6,121 nucleotides of DNA from Angelakisella sp. (GCA_020024515.1 JAHHTR010000122.1:1-6121), one strand, 5' to 3'; positions 1-5,858 are shown, counted from the stretch's first letter. The notes: generated by a model not told the origin, from the sequence alone. Made by a program: numbers and translations.

Positions 1-64
1 CCCACAAATTCAAAATACAATTAATTTATAAATACAAATTTTAATGTAATTATAACTACACTAC

Positions 65-93
65 TTGCATTATTTATGATTTTATGGTATTTT
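65..93 (+). promoter_or_regulatory. Possible sigma-A promoter of the araC-flavoprotein operon
   Basis: A TTGCAT hexamer at 65-70 and a TATTTT hexamer at 88-93 are separated by 17 bp, which would place the start of transcription near 100 and give a leader of about 44 nt before the AraC start codon. Both hexamers are imperfect and the region is very AT-rich, so this is only the best candidate seen. The -10 hexamer lies inside a repeated ATTTTATGGTA motif. Confidence 0.3.
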
Positions 94-116
94 ATTTGTA
101 CACACATTTTATGGTA
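79..116 (+). repeat. Direct repeat ATTTTATGGTA in the araC upstream region
   Basis: The 11-bp sequence ATTTTATGGTA occurs at 79-89 and again at 106-116, a start-to-start distance of 27 bp. A third copy lies at 5914-5924, upstream of spo0A. The pair overlaps the candidate -10 region and the leader of the AraC-family gene. AraC-family regulators commonly bind directly repeated half-sites, so an autoregulatory operator is possible, but that is inference; AT-rich DNA produces short repeats easily. Confidence 0.45.
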
Positions 117-131
117 ATAAAAATATTAAAT

Positions 132-137
132 AGGAGG
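132..137 (+). promoter_or_regulatory. Ribosome binding site that fixes the araC start
   Basis: A perfect AGGAGG lies 6 nt before the ATG at 144. The upstream in-frame ATG at 84 would add 20 residues but has no comparable site, so the start at 144 is preferred. Confidence 0.85.
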
Positions 138-143
138 CATATT

Positions 144-1028
144 ATGTATACAAAAGAACTAACACTATACAAGGATAAATTGAGTAGTGAGCTTGAACAA
201 TTTGACTTTGAAATATATAGTTTTAGCAAAAGAAACACTATTGAGCAACCACATCTTTATAATGAAATTTCTACATACTATCGCTTTGTTGTTGTTACAA
301 ACGGCAGCGGATATTTCAACTGTGACGGTATAAAATATCACCTTAACGAAGGCGACGCAGCCCTCATTTCTCCATATTGCGTATATGATACCGTATTTGA
401 AAGCGACTCATCTTCATTTACATCTTATTCACTACTGTTTGATTTAACAGAAGAAAAGAAACGTTCTATCTTTAAAAATATGTTTTCACCTGATAATATA
501 AGTGTATACACATCTATTATTACACCTAGTGTTGTCCCAATAATTGAAAATTTTTATGTTCAATCTCAATCACATATTCAAGGTGGAAATTTCTCCATAA
601 AATTATTACTTCTTCATGCACTTTTGGCAATTCAGCTTAAATTTCCTCAAAATAACAATAATATTCAAAAACTACATAATTACAGTGCAAATGAATCAGA
701 ACTTGTTAGCAAATGTGTAGATTACATAAAAGATAATGTATATAAAAATATTAAAGTAAGTGATATTTGTGCATACACAAATGTTTCACAAAGTTATCTT
801 TACAGATGCTTCCAAAAAACATTTAAACTGTCAATAAAAGAATTTATAGATATGTATAAATTCAGACAAATAGAAATTGATCTTGCACAAACAAACCTAA
901 GCATTCAAGAAATTGCCGAGAAATACAGTTTTTCTTCTCTATATGCTTTTAGTAATGCTTTTAAGGCAACTTATGGTGTGTCCCCTGTAACATACAGACA
1001 CAACTGTCTATTATCAAAGAAAAACTAA
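144..1028 (+). CDS. AraC-family transcriptional regulator (cupin + double HTH)
   Basis: Predicted 294-residue cytoplasmic DNA-binding regulator. The N-terminal part (about residues 45-105) reads as an AraC-type cupin sensor domain, with a run like YYRFVVVTNGSGYF followed by LNEGDAALISPY, typical of the small-molecule-binding barrel. The C-terminal 100-110 residues (from about 185) form the AraC/XylS double helix-turn-helix: the first HTH surrounds IKVSDICAYTNVSQSYLYRCF, and the second carries LSIQEIAEKYSFSSLYAFSNAF ending in the family signature YGVSPVTYR. Length matches the usual 280-300 residues. The ATG at 144 is chosen because AGGAGG sits 6 nt upstream; an in-frame ATG at 84 lacks such a site. 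The next gene starts 16 bp downstream on the same strand, so the two are probably co-transcribed and the regulator may control that flavoprotein. The ligand cannot be inferred; members of this family often respond to sugars or other metabolites. Confidence 0.93.
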   Translation: MYTKELTLYKDKLSSELEQFDFEIYSFSKRNTIEQPHLYNEISTYYRFVVVTNGSGYFNCDGIKYHLNEGDAALISPYCVYDTVFESDSSSFTSYSLLFDLTEEKKRSIFKNMFSPDNISVYTSIITPSVVPIIENFYVQSQSHIQGGNFSIKLLLLHALLAIQLKFPQNNNNIQKLHNYSANESELVSKCVDYIKDNVYKNIKVSDICAYTNVSQSYLYRCFQKTFKLSIKEFIDMYKFRQIEIDLAQTNLSIQEIAEKYSFSSLYAFSNAFKATYGVSPVTYRHNCLLSKKN

Positions 1029-1044
1029 TTTAAGAGGTTATTTA

Positions 1045-2163
1045 ATGAAACAAATAGCTATTATCGGTGGAGGTAGTGCGGGACTGTTTTTAGCCTCCAT
1101 TTATAAAAAAGAAAAAACAAAAATTACTATATTTGAAAAAAATAATAAAATCGGTAAAAAACTTTTGACAACAGGAAACGGCCGTTGCAACCTATCAAAT
1201 GAAAATATTTCAGCAAAAAGATATAATAAACCTGATTTTGTGGAAAACGCTATAAATGAATTGTCTCCACAAAAATTAAAAGAAATATACAAAAATATGG
1301 GACTGCTCACAAAAACAGACAACGAAGGACGTATATATCCTTTATGCGATAGTGCTTCCACTGTACTGGATTTACTTTATAATCGAATACTGCAAAATAA
1401 TGTTGAAATAAAGACATATTGTGAAATAGAAGAAGCTATCCCACAAGAAAATAAATTTTTGTTAAAAGACAGTGATAACAATAACTATCATTTTGATACA
1501 GTTGTTATTGCCACAGGTGGAAAAACAGATATCTTATCAGATACAAAACATACTGTAAAAAACTTTTCACCTATTCTCTGTCCACTTAAAACAGAACTTG
1601 CTTATTTTAAAAAATTATCCGGTACAAGAATAAGTGCAAATATAGCTGTCCTAAAAAACAATAAACCAATTTTCAGCGAAAAAGGAGAACTCCTGTTTCG
1701 TGATTATGGCATCAGCGGTATAGTAGTATTTAATGCATCTCGTTTTTATTCTGATAATACAGTTTGTGAAATTGATATTTTGCCTATGTATACCGATAAT
1801 CAACTACTTGATATTTTATATAAAAGGCAAAAACAAAATAATTTAGGCAATATTTTGGCAGGTATATTTAACACAAAATTAGCCGAGGAAATATATAAGT
1901 TTTCAAAAAAGAAAACTCCTGAGGAATTTACTGACATTATAAAACACACAAAAGTCAAACTACTGGGTATAGGTGATGAAAAACAGGCACAAGTAACACG
2001 TGGTGGTATAAATACTGATGAAATCGACAGTAAGACTATGCAATCAAAATACTACCCAAATTTATTCATCATTGGCGAAGCTTTGGATATTGATGGTGAG
2101 TGTGGAGGGTTTAACTTGCACTGGGCATTCAGCAGTGCATATATTGTGGCACAGAATATATAA
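1045..2163 (+). CDS. HI0933/BaiN-family NAD(P)/FAD-dependent flavoprotein, short form
   Basis: Predicted 372-residue FAD-binding oxidoreductase of the HI0933/YhiN/BaiN family. Near the N-terminus is the dinucleotide-binding loop GGGSAG (residues 8-13), then a ribose-binding acid in FEK (E31) and the family signature GKKLLTTGNGRCNLSN (37-52). Further on are GRIYPLCDSAS (95-105), the second FAD contact VVIATGG (153-159), and the closing block RGGINTDEI...GEALDIDGECGGFNLHWAFSSAY (ending near 366), which is diagnostic. AAGAGG lies 7 nt before the ATG. From memory, relatives are about 390-420 residues; here the segment after ATGG, which normally carries a GSTGDGY-like motif, appears shortened by roughly ten residues. 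The precise reaction of most members is unknown; BaiN of bile-acid 7-dehydroxylating clostridia is one named member, but membership alone does not show bile-acid activity and no bai genes are nearby. It follows an AraC regulator by 16 bp and ends before a clear terminator. Confidence 0.9.
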   Translation: MKQIAIIGGGSAGLFLASIYKKEKTKITIFEKNNKIGKKLLTTGNGRCNLSNENISAKRYNKPDFVENAINELSPQKLKEIYKNMGLLTKTDNEGRIYPLCDSASTVLDLLYNRILQNNVEIKTYCEIEEAIPQENKFLLKDSDNNNYHFDTVVIATGGKTDILSDTKHTVKNFSPILCPLKTELAYFKKLSGTRISANIAVLKNNKPIFSEKGELLFRDYGISGIVVFNASRFYSDNTVCEIDILPMYTDNQLLDILYKRQKQNNLGNILAGIFNTKLAEEIYKFSKKKTPEEFTDIIKHTKVKLLGIGDEKQAQVTRGGINTDEIDSKTMQSKYYPNLFIIGEALDIDGECGGFNLHWAFSSAYIVAQNI

Positions 2164-2214
2164 TTAAAACAGATAATCTAATATTAATACATAAAAACTT
2201 TAATATATAAAATA

Positions 2215-2265
2215 CCCTAATACTTGTTTTTTAATAACCGAACAAGTATTAGGGCTGATTTTTTT
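2215..2265 (+). terminator. Intrinsic terminator of the araC-flavoprotein operon
   Basis: A perfect 14-bp stem (CCCTAATACTTGTT at 2215-2228 pairing with 2241-2254) encloses a 12-nt loop. After CTGA it is followed by a seven-T run at 2259-2265. It begins 52 bp after the flavoprotein stop codon. The - strand side is only moderately T-rich, so its main direction is +. Confidence 0.92.
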
Positions 2266-2294
2266 ATATGTAATATAATAATATTTATTTTTAT

Positions 2295-2330
2295 AAAAAA
2301 AATCTCAATACGAAATTGCATTGAGATTTT
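2295..2330 (-). terminator. Intrinsic terminator of tRNA-Leu
   Basis: Read on the - strand, AAAATCTCAAT (2330-2320) pairs perfectly with 2309-2299 around a 10-nt loop. The run of T residues continues directly from the stem (complement of the A-run 2295-2302). It starts 3 nt after the encoded CCA of the tRNA. It faces the + strand terminator at 2215-2265, about 30 bp away, so the two units converge and are each closed separately. Confidence 0.9.
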
Positions 2331-2333
2331 GAC

Positions 2334-2420
2334 TGGTGCCGCTGAACAGACTTGAACTGTCACGATATCGCTATCCCGGGATTTTAAGTCCCGTGTGTCT
2401 GCCGATTCCACCACAGCGGC
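2334..2420 (-). tRNA. tRNA-Leu, anticodon UAA, CCA encoded
   Basis: The 87-nt gene folds as a class II tRNA. The acceptor stem GCCGCTG pairs perfectly with CAGCGGC. The anticodon stem CGGGA/TCCCG closes the loop CTTAAAA, giving anticodon TAA. A long variable arm (GATA...TATC) marks the leucine/serine class, and the T-arm has the TTCAAGT loop. The 3' end carries discriminator A and a genome-encoded CCA (TGG on the + strand at 2334-2336). The UAA anticodon reads UUA, which should be a heavily used leucine codon in a genome this AT-rich. The gene has its own consensus promoter and its own terminator, so it is a single-tRNA transcription unit. Confidence 0.97.
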
Positions 2421-2426
2421 GTTTGT

Positions 2427-2468
2427 ATTAATAAACAATACTATAAGATTATAGCATTGTTTATTAAT
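2427..2468. repeat. 42-bp near-perfect palindrome across the tRNA-Leu promoter
   Basis: The arms 2427-2446 and 2449-2468 are inverted repeats of 20 bp with 19 matches (the single mismatch pairs 2440 with 2455) and only two central bases (2447-2448). The palindrome covers the whole -10 hexamer, most of the spacer and the predicted start site of the tRNA-Leu promoter. A transcript starting near 2441 would contain only part of one arm, so for that promoter the symmetry could matter only at the DNA level, as an operator or cruciform. In RNA reading through from yitT it would fold as a long hairpin just before the tRNA. Confidence 0.85.
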
Positions 2469-2476
2469 TTTGTCAA
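2448..2476 (-). promoter_or_regulatory. Consensus sigma-A promoter of tRNA-Leu with extended -10
   Basis: On the - strand, a perfect TTGACA (2476-2471) and a perfect TATAAT (2453-2448) are separated by the optimal 17 bp, and TGC directly before the -10 makes it an extended -10 as well. Transcription should begin near 2441, leaving about 20 nt of leader to be removed before the mature 5' end at 2420. Such strength is expected for stable RNA. Confidence 0.93.
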
Positions 2477-2514
2477 GCATATAAATTCTTTATGATAATT
2501 TTTTATATATTTTA

Positions 2515-3387
2515 TCAGGTTATTTTTTGTTCCATTAAATTTTTAAAACCATTTCCTTGAACTTCTCTTGCATCAAGCGTAAGTAAAAAAGCATTTTGGT
2601 CAATACTCTTTACAATATCTTCAACGTTCGCATATTGATTGGGACGAACCGCACAAAGTATAACTTGTGAGTTGGCTTTTGAGTAACCACCTTTTGCCTG
2701 CAAAAGTGTTACACCACGATTAATTTTATTAAATATGGCATTAGTCATTTCCTCTGTCTTTGAAGTAAAGATTAAGAGAACCTTACCTTTATTTAAACCA
2801 TATAGTAAGCTATCTATAATTTTTGATGTTGTGTACATAGCAATAAGTGCATATAGTCCAGATTCGATATTTTGGAATACCAGCATAGATGTTGAAATAA
2901 TACACATATCAAAAATCATTATCATTTTACCTATTGACATATTGCGGAATTTTTTTTGTGCAAGTCGTGACAGCATATCACTACCACCGGTAGATGTGTT
3001 TTCTACAAATGCGCAGGTAAGAGATAAACCTACAAAAAGTCCACCGAAAATAGCAGCAAGGATTTTTTCGCCTTCGTATTGCGGTAAAAGATTTTCCATA
3101 ATACGTAAAGTTATAATTTGAATTGCTATTGTTCTAACGGATTTCAACATAAACTTTTTTCCGATAATAAAAGCGGCTACAATAAGAACCGGTACATTTG
3201 CAATAAATGTAAAAAAACTTACCGGTAAATTTGTTAGATAATTTACCATAATTGCAATACCGCTAAATCCACCAGGAGCAATTTGATTTGGAGTAAAAAA
3301 ACAAGTAACACCTATTGATATAAAGATTGCAGATAGAATATCATAAATAATCGGTTTCAGATATTTACTATAAAAATTATTATTCAT
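2515..3387 (-). CDS. YitT-family membrane protein (DUF161 + DUF2179)
   Basis: Predicted 290-residue integral membrane protein of the YitT family. Hydrophobic segments lie at about residues 12-32, 54-75, 84-100, 107-128, 153-172 and 176-197, with the paired family motifs APGGFSGIA (37-45) and NTSTGGSDML (130-139) in or near membrane segments. The soluble C-terminal part (about 202-282) is a DUF2179 domain, with GKVLLIFTSK, INRGVTLLQAKGGYSK and AFLLTLDAREVQGNGF. Length is normal for the family. The ATG is preceded by AGGAG at 9 nt spacing. Its function is not established; family members are widespread and multi-copy in Firmicutes, and transport has been proposed. The gene lies 51 bp after mrnC on the same strand with no clear promoter or terminator between them, so it is probably the last protein gene of that transcript. 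No T-tailed hairpin is seen between its TGA stop and the tRNA-Leu promoter. Confidence 0.9.
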   Translation of the reverse strand: MNNNFYSKYLKPIIYDILSAIFISIGVTCFFTPNQIAPGGFSGIAIMVNYLTNLPVSFFTFIANVPVLIVAAFIIGKKFMLKSVRTIAIQIITLRIMENLLPQYEGEKILAAIFGGLFVGLSLTCAFVENTSTGGSDMLSRLAQKKFRNMSIGKMIMIFDMCIISTSMLVFQNIESGLYALIAMYTTSKIIDSLLYGLNKGKVLLIFTSKTEEMTNAIFNKINRGVTLLQAKGGYSKANSQVILCAVRPNQYANVEDIVKSIDQNAFLLTLDAREVQGNGFKNLMEQKIT

Positions 3388-3438
3388 ATCATTTTTCTCC
3401 TAAAATAAATTTATGTAGAAAATATATACCAAAAAATT

Positions 3439-4098
3439 TTATTCAATATTTGCATTGTTCATAATAATATTAAACAGTTCAACCATTCTGTCATTTTGTT
3501 TTGTTAAGTATAAGTATCCGAAAAGAGTCTCTATGCCTGTTGCACGTCTGTATTCTATTGGGTCGCTGTTGCGTGGAACACCGGCAGACGCACTGTTTCT
3601 TCCGCGTTTAAAGATTGCTAGTTCATCTTCTGTCAGTTCATCTTCTATTACACTGAATGCTTGTGATTGTGCTTTTGCACAAACCAGATGTGTGGATTTA
3701 TTGTGTAGCTTTCCTTGTGGCATACTACCTTTTTTCAGTAGCATTTGTCGTACAAGTAATTCATAAACACCATCACCTATAAATGCAAGGTTTAGTGGAC
3801 TTAGCATTTTCGGTCTTTCGTATGTTTCGCGACATAGGTCCGCAACAGCTATATTATCATAGTTTTGGTCTACGATATTTTCTTTTGCTTTTGCGTTAAT
3901 ATTTTCTATAATTATTCTTGCTTCACTCAATATATCTGTCATATTGTCAGTGAAATTTTTTATTGAATCAAGAGTGTTTTTTTGTTCTTCTGTTAAAATA
4001 TCATTTTCGCTAATAAAGTTATTTATATCGTTACTCATGGATTTTGTTTTATCAGTCAGTTCATCTACATTATTTTCGTTTATATTTATGTTATCCAT
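3439..4098 (-). CDS. mrnC: Mini-ribonuclease III with long N-terminal extension
   Basis: Predicted 219-residue endoribonuclease. Residues about 96-217 are a complete Mini-III domain, an RNase III catalytic fold without the double-stranded-RNA-binding domain. The block LAFIGDGVYELLVR (104-117) carries the catalytic acids D109 and E113. SAKAQ-like VCAKAQSQA follows, then KRGRNSASAGVPRNSD (164-179), YRRATGIETLFGYLYL with E190 as the second metal-binding acid. In Bacillus subtilis the enzyme matures the ends of 23S rRNA and is about 140 residues long. Here about 80-95 extra residues precede the domain. They are acidic, look largely helical and may form a coiled coil; no known domain is recognised in them. 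The long form is supported by GAGGA 6 nt before the ATG and by unbroken frame. It follows the membrane-protein gene by 41 bp and precedes yitT by 51 bp, consistent with an operon. Confidence 0.9.
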   Translation of the reverse strand: MDNININENNVDELTDKTKSMSNDINNFISENDILTEEQKNTLDSIKNFTDNMTDILSEARIIIENINAKAKENIVDQNYDNIAVADLCRETYERPKMLSPLNLAFIGDGVYELLVRQMLLKKGSMPQGKLHNKSTHLVCAKAQSQAFSVIEDELTEDELAIFKRGRNSASAGVPRNSDPIEYRRATGIETLFGYLYLTKQNDRMVELFNIIMNNANIE

Positions 4099-4104
4099 TT
4101 GTTA

Positions 4105-4109
4105 TCCTC
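4105..4109 (-). promoter_or_regulatory. Ribosome binding site supporting the extended mrnC start
   Basis: On the - strand GAGGA lies 6 nt before the ATG at 4098. This spacing supports translation of the long N-terminal form of MrnC rather than an internal start at Met53 or Met98. Confidence 0.75.
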
Positions 4110-4139
4110 ACAATACTTTTATATTATATATAAAAATCA

Positions 4140-4730
4140 TTAAGCATTCTTTTTACGGTTTATAAGATGTATTATTTTATATATTATCACTATTATAATA
4201 AGTGCAGAAAAAGAAATAAGCGCTACTTTTGATGATATGTTTTTATATGTTTCAAAAAATGTCGGGATTTCTGCATTTATATGTGTTGTATACGTATCTT
4301 CCAAAAAAATACTTTCAAAAAAGCCCATAATAAAATTATCCTTTATCATAGCTAGGTTTGTTTTGTTAAGTAATAAATTTTTTGTTACATCAAGAGCAAA
4401 ATACATTGCAACAGAAAATGAAGTTATTATAGCAAGTATATTAACTGTAATGCTACAACCCGTTACTTTATAATATTTTTTTGATGAAGTTCTTTTAGCA
4501 GATTTTTTTGATGAAAATTTCTTCTTGTGTTTTTTTTTATTATGTTTAGTATTATTTACTATTTGTTTTGTCTTAGGTATATTTAAATCGCTATTTGTAT
4601 TTTGTATATTAGTCGTTTCTGCTGTTTTTACTTCTTCGTTTGTGTTAGTATCTGTGGCTATATCCTCTAATGATGATGTGTTTTGTTTAATGTCAGTATT
4701 GATTTTATGTTTGTTTTGATTGTTTGACAT
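4140..4730 (-). CDS. Unrecognised two-helix membrane protein with Lys-rich linker
   Basis: I do not recognise a family. The predicted 196-residue protein has three parts. Residues 1-60 are polar, rich in Asn and Thr, and look disordered. Residues 61-88 are strongly basic (about 14 Lys/Arg, for example KKKHKKKFSSKKSAKR). Then come two hydrophobic helices at about 92-114 and 167-190, separated by a roughly 50-residue loop containing aromatic residues and Glu/Asp. The basic block before helix 1 and the C-terminal RKK suggest both ends are cytoplasmic and the loop is outside. There is no signal-peptide cleavage site. It has its own promoter (4799-4826) and lies 41 bp before mrnC, so it may be the first gene of a membrane protein-mrnC-yitT operon. 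The start is the only in-frame ATG available, but the nearest Shine-Dalgarno-like AGGGA is 14 nt away, which is too far for efficient initiation. The reading frame is otherwise convincing, since its hydropathy pattern is coherent and it respects its neighbours. Confidence 0.75.
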   Translation of the reverse strand: MSNNQNKHKINTDIKQNTSSLEDIATDTNTNEEVKTAETTNIQNTNSDLNIPKTKQIVNNTKHNKKKHKKKFSSKKSAKRTSSKKYYKVTGCSITVNILAIITSFSVAMYFALDVTKNLLLNKTNLAMIKDNFIMGFFESIFLEDTYTTHINAEIPTFFETYKNISSKVALISFSALIIIVIIYKIIHLINRKKNA

Positions 4731-4798
4731 TGATAATAATATAGTCCCTTTATTATATTTTGTATTTTAAATAAATAATCATTCAATACAATATTAAC

Positions 4799-4826
4799 AG
4801 TATACCATATAGAGAAAAAATTTCAA
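4799..4826 (-). promoter_or_regulatory. Sigma-A promoter of the membrane protein-mrnC-yitT unit
   Basis: On the - strand TTGAAA (4826-4821) and TATACT (4804-4799) are 16 bp apart, and TGG directly before the -10 provides an extended -10 element. Transcription would start near 4792, giving a leader of about 60 nt. It lies downstream of the spo0A terminator, so this group is probably transcribed independently of spo0A. Confidence 0.65.
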
Positions 4827-4937
4827 TTAAATTTTTTCAGTTCTATTAAAATTTATATTAATTTACACAAAATTCAAATAATAAAACCTTAGCGGAGTTA
4901 TTTGCGTATACTATGTGTTAATTATGTTATATATTGT

Positions 4938-4979
4938 TAAAAAATAAAACTGATTTCTGTGCATAGAAATCAGTTTTAT
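4938..4979 (-). terminator. Intrinsic terminator of spo0A
   Basis: A perfect 15-bp stem (4965-4979 with 4944-4958, containing AAAACTGATTTCT and its complement) closes a 6-nt loop. On the - strand it runs into a T-rich tail (complement of the A-run 4939-4944). It begins 17 nt after the spo0A TAG stop. The + strand side has no comparable T-run. Confidence 0.93.
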
Positions 4980-4996
4980 CTTAGTATGTATAATAC

Positions 4997-5782
4997 CTAT
5001 ATAATTCCTCTGTCTTTTTCTTCAAGTCGAATTTTATCGGCAATCATTGCAATAAATTCACTATTTGTCGGTTTTCCACGTAAACTGTGAACAGTGTATC
5101 CAAAGTAAGAATTCAAAACATCGACATTACCTCTATCCCATGCAACTTCTATTGCGTGACGTATTGCACGTTCCACACGTGAAGAAGTAGTGGAATTTAT
5201 TTTGGCAACAGTAGGATACATAACCTTGGTTATTCCGTTTATAACATCAGGGTCGTTTACAGCAAGAATTATACTGTCACGAATATATTTATATCCTTTG
5301 ATGTGTGCAGGAACTCCAAGCTGCAAAATAATTTCGGTTACTTTTGTTTCAAGACTTTTGGAAGAAATTCTGGAAGATTCTCTACGAGGATTTTTAACTA
5401 TTGGATTAAATCCTGTAAAAAATTCTATTCTATCGGCTAGAATTTCACAGTCAAAAGGTTTTGTAAAGAAATATGAAACACCCTTGCTTAGTAATCTTTC
5501 TTGTAATAAAGGGTGATCAATACTTGAACTTGCAAAAAATACCGGTTTATTCCCAGTGTCTTCTGAAAGTATTTGTGTTACAACTTCCTCTGCATCGATA
5601 TTACGCATAAATACATCAACAATAACAGCCATTGGGTGTTGCTCATGAATAGTGTTTATTACAACTAATCCATCTTTTGGACATATAACGGTTTCATATC
5701 CTTTTTTCGATAAAGCAGTTGCACATCTTTGACAAAAGTCAATATTATCATCAGCAATAACAACTATTTTTCTATTACTCAC
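4997..5782 (-). CDS. spo0A: Stage 0 sporulation response regulator Spo0A
   Basis: Predicted 261-residue cytoplasmic response regulator, the phosphorylation-controlled switch for entry into sporulation. The receiver domain (about 4-124) has the acidic pair D11/D12, phospho-acceptor D56, a switch serine at S85 and the conserved lysine K108 in FFTKPFD. The C-terminal Spo0A domain (about 144-258) is nearly canonical: LGVPAHIKGYKYIRDSI, ITKVMYPTVAK, the recognition-helix region TTSSRVERAIRHAIEVAW (198-215), FGYTV and KPTNSEFIAMIADKIRLE. That domain is diagnostic and binds TGTCGAA boxes. The B. subtilis protein is 267 residues. The start is GTG, as in B. subtilis, with AGGAGG 8 nt upstream. After D56 the usual MPxxDG turn reads MRNIDA, so the conserved proline and glycine are replaced. 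The gene has its own promoter, upstream 0A box and terminator, so it looks monocistronic. No spoIVB is visible in the 339 bp upstream, although many Firmicutes carry it directly before spo0A. Confidence 0.97.
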   Translation of the reverse strand: MSNRKIVVIADDNIDFCQRCATALSKKGYETVICPKDGLVVINTIHEQHPMAVIVDVFMRNIDAEEVVTQILSEDTGNKPVFFASSSIDHPLLQERLLSKGVSYFFTKPFDCEILADRIEFFTGFNPIVKNPRRESSRISSKSLETKVTEIILQLGVPAHIKGYKYIRDSIILAVNDPDVINGITKVMYPTVAKINSTTSSRVERAIRHAIEVAWDRGNVDVLNSYFGYTVHSLRGKPTNSEFIAMIADKIRLEEKDRGII

Positions 5783-5790
5783 AATTTTCC

Positions 5791-5796
5791 CCTCCT
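5791..5796 (-). promoter_or_regulatory. Ribosome binding site of spo0A (fixes the GTG start)
   Basis: On the - strand TAGGAGGGG gives a full AGGAGG 8 nt before the GTG at 5782-5780. No in-frame ATG lies between them, and the first residues after the GTG align with the usual Spo0A N-terminus, so GTG is the initiation codon. Confidence 0.9.
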
Positions 5797-5829
5797 ACGA
5801 AAAAACACATTATGCAACAAACCTCCATA

Positions 5830-5858
5830 ATAGTATCATACTTTTTGTGACTATTCAA
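5830..5858 (-). promoter_or_regulatory. Sigma-A promoter of spo0A
   Basis: On the - strand TTGAAT (5858-5853) and TACTAT (5835-5830) are separated by exactly 17 bp. Transcription would start near 5823, with a leader of about 40 nt containing the ribosome binding site. I did not find a convincing sigma-H promoter (GAAT-type -10 with AGGA-type -35) in addition. Confidence 0.75.

Noticed and set aside
84..143. Upstream ATG that would lengthen the AraC protein by 20 residues
   Set aside because: It has no Shine-Dalgarno sequence, and the extra residues overlap the repeat and promoter region, whereas the ATG at 144 has a perfect AGGAGG.
1045..2163. Assigning a bile-acid dehydroxylation role to the flavoprotein because of similarity to BaiN
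   Set aside because: Family membership is broad, its residues do not identify a substrate and no other bai genes are present.
2217..2480. 87-codon open frame on the - strand over the tRNA-Leu
   Set aside because: It runs through the tRNA, its promoter, its terminator and the other operon's terminator, has no ribosome binding site and no recognisable protein features.
2493..2517. Possible terminator of yitT (TGATAA/TTATCA)
   Set aside because: It is a 6-bp AT-rich stem overlapping the stop codon and lacks a T-tail in the yitT direction.
2735..3121. 128-codon open frame on the + strand inside yitT
   Set aside because: It is a shadow of the well-supported YitT frame on the other strand, with no start signal.
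3388..3438. Possible separate promoter for yitT (TTGAAT near the end of mrnC)
   Set aside because: No -10 hexamer at acceptable spacing; co-transcription with mrnC is the simpler reading.
4117..4135. AT-only 8-bp hairpin and TATAAT hexamer between the membrane-protein gene and mrnC
   Set aside because: The hairpin is composed only of A-T pairs and the -10-like hexamer (4123-4128) has no acceptable -35, so neither a terminator nor an internal promoter is supported.
4876..4903. Slightly GC-richer patch with AAATAA/TTATTT arms downstream of the spo0A terminator
   Set aside because: The pairing is six A-T pairs plus at most two G-C pairs with bulges; it is not a convincing RNA element.
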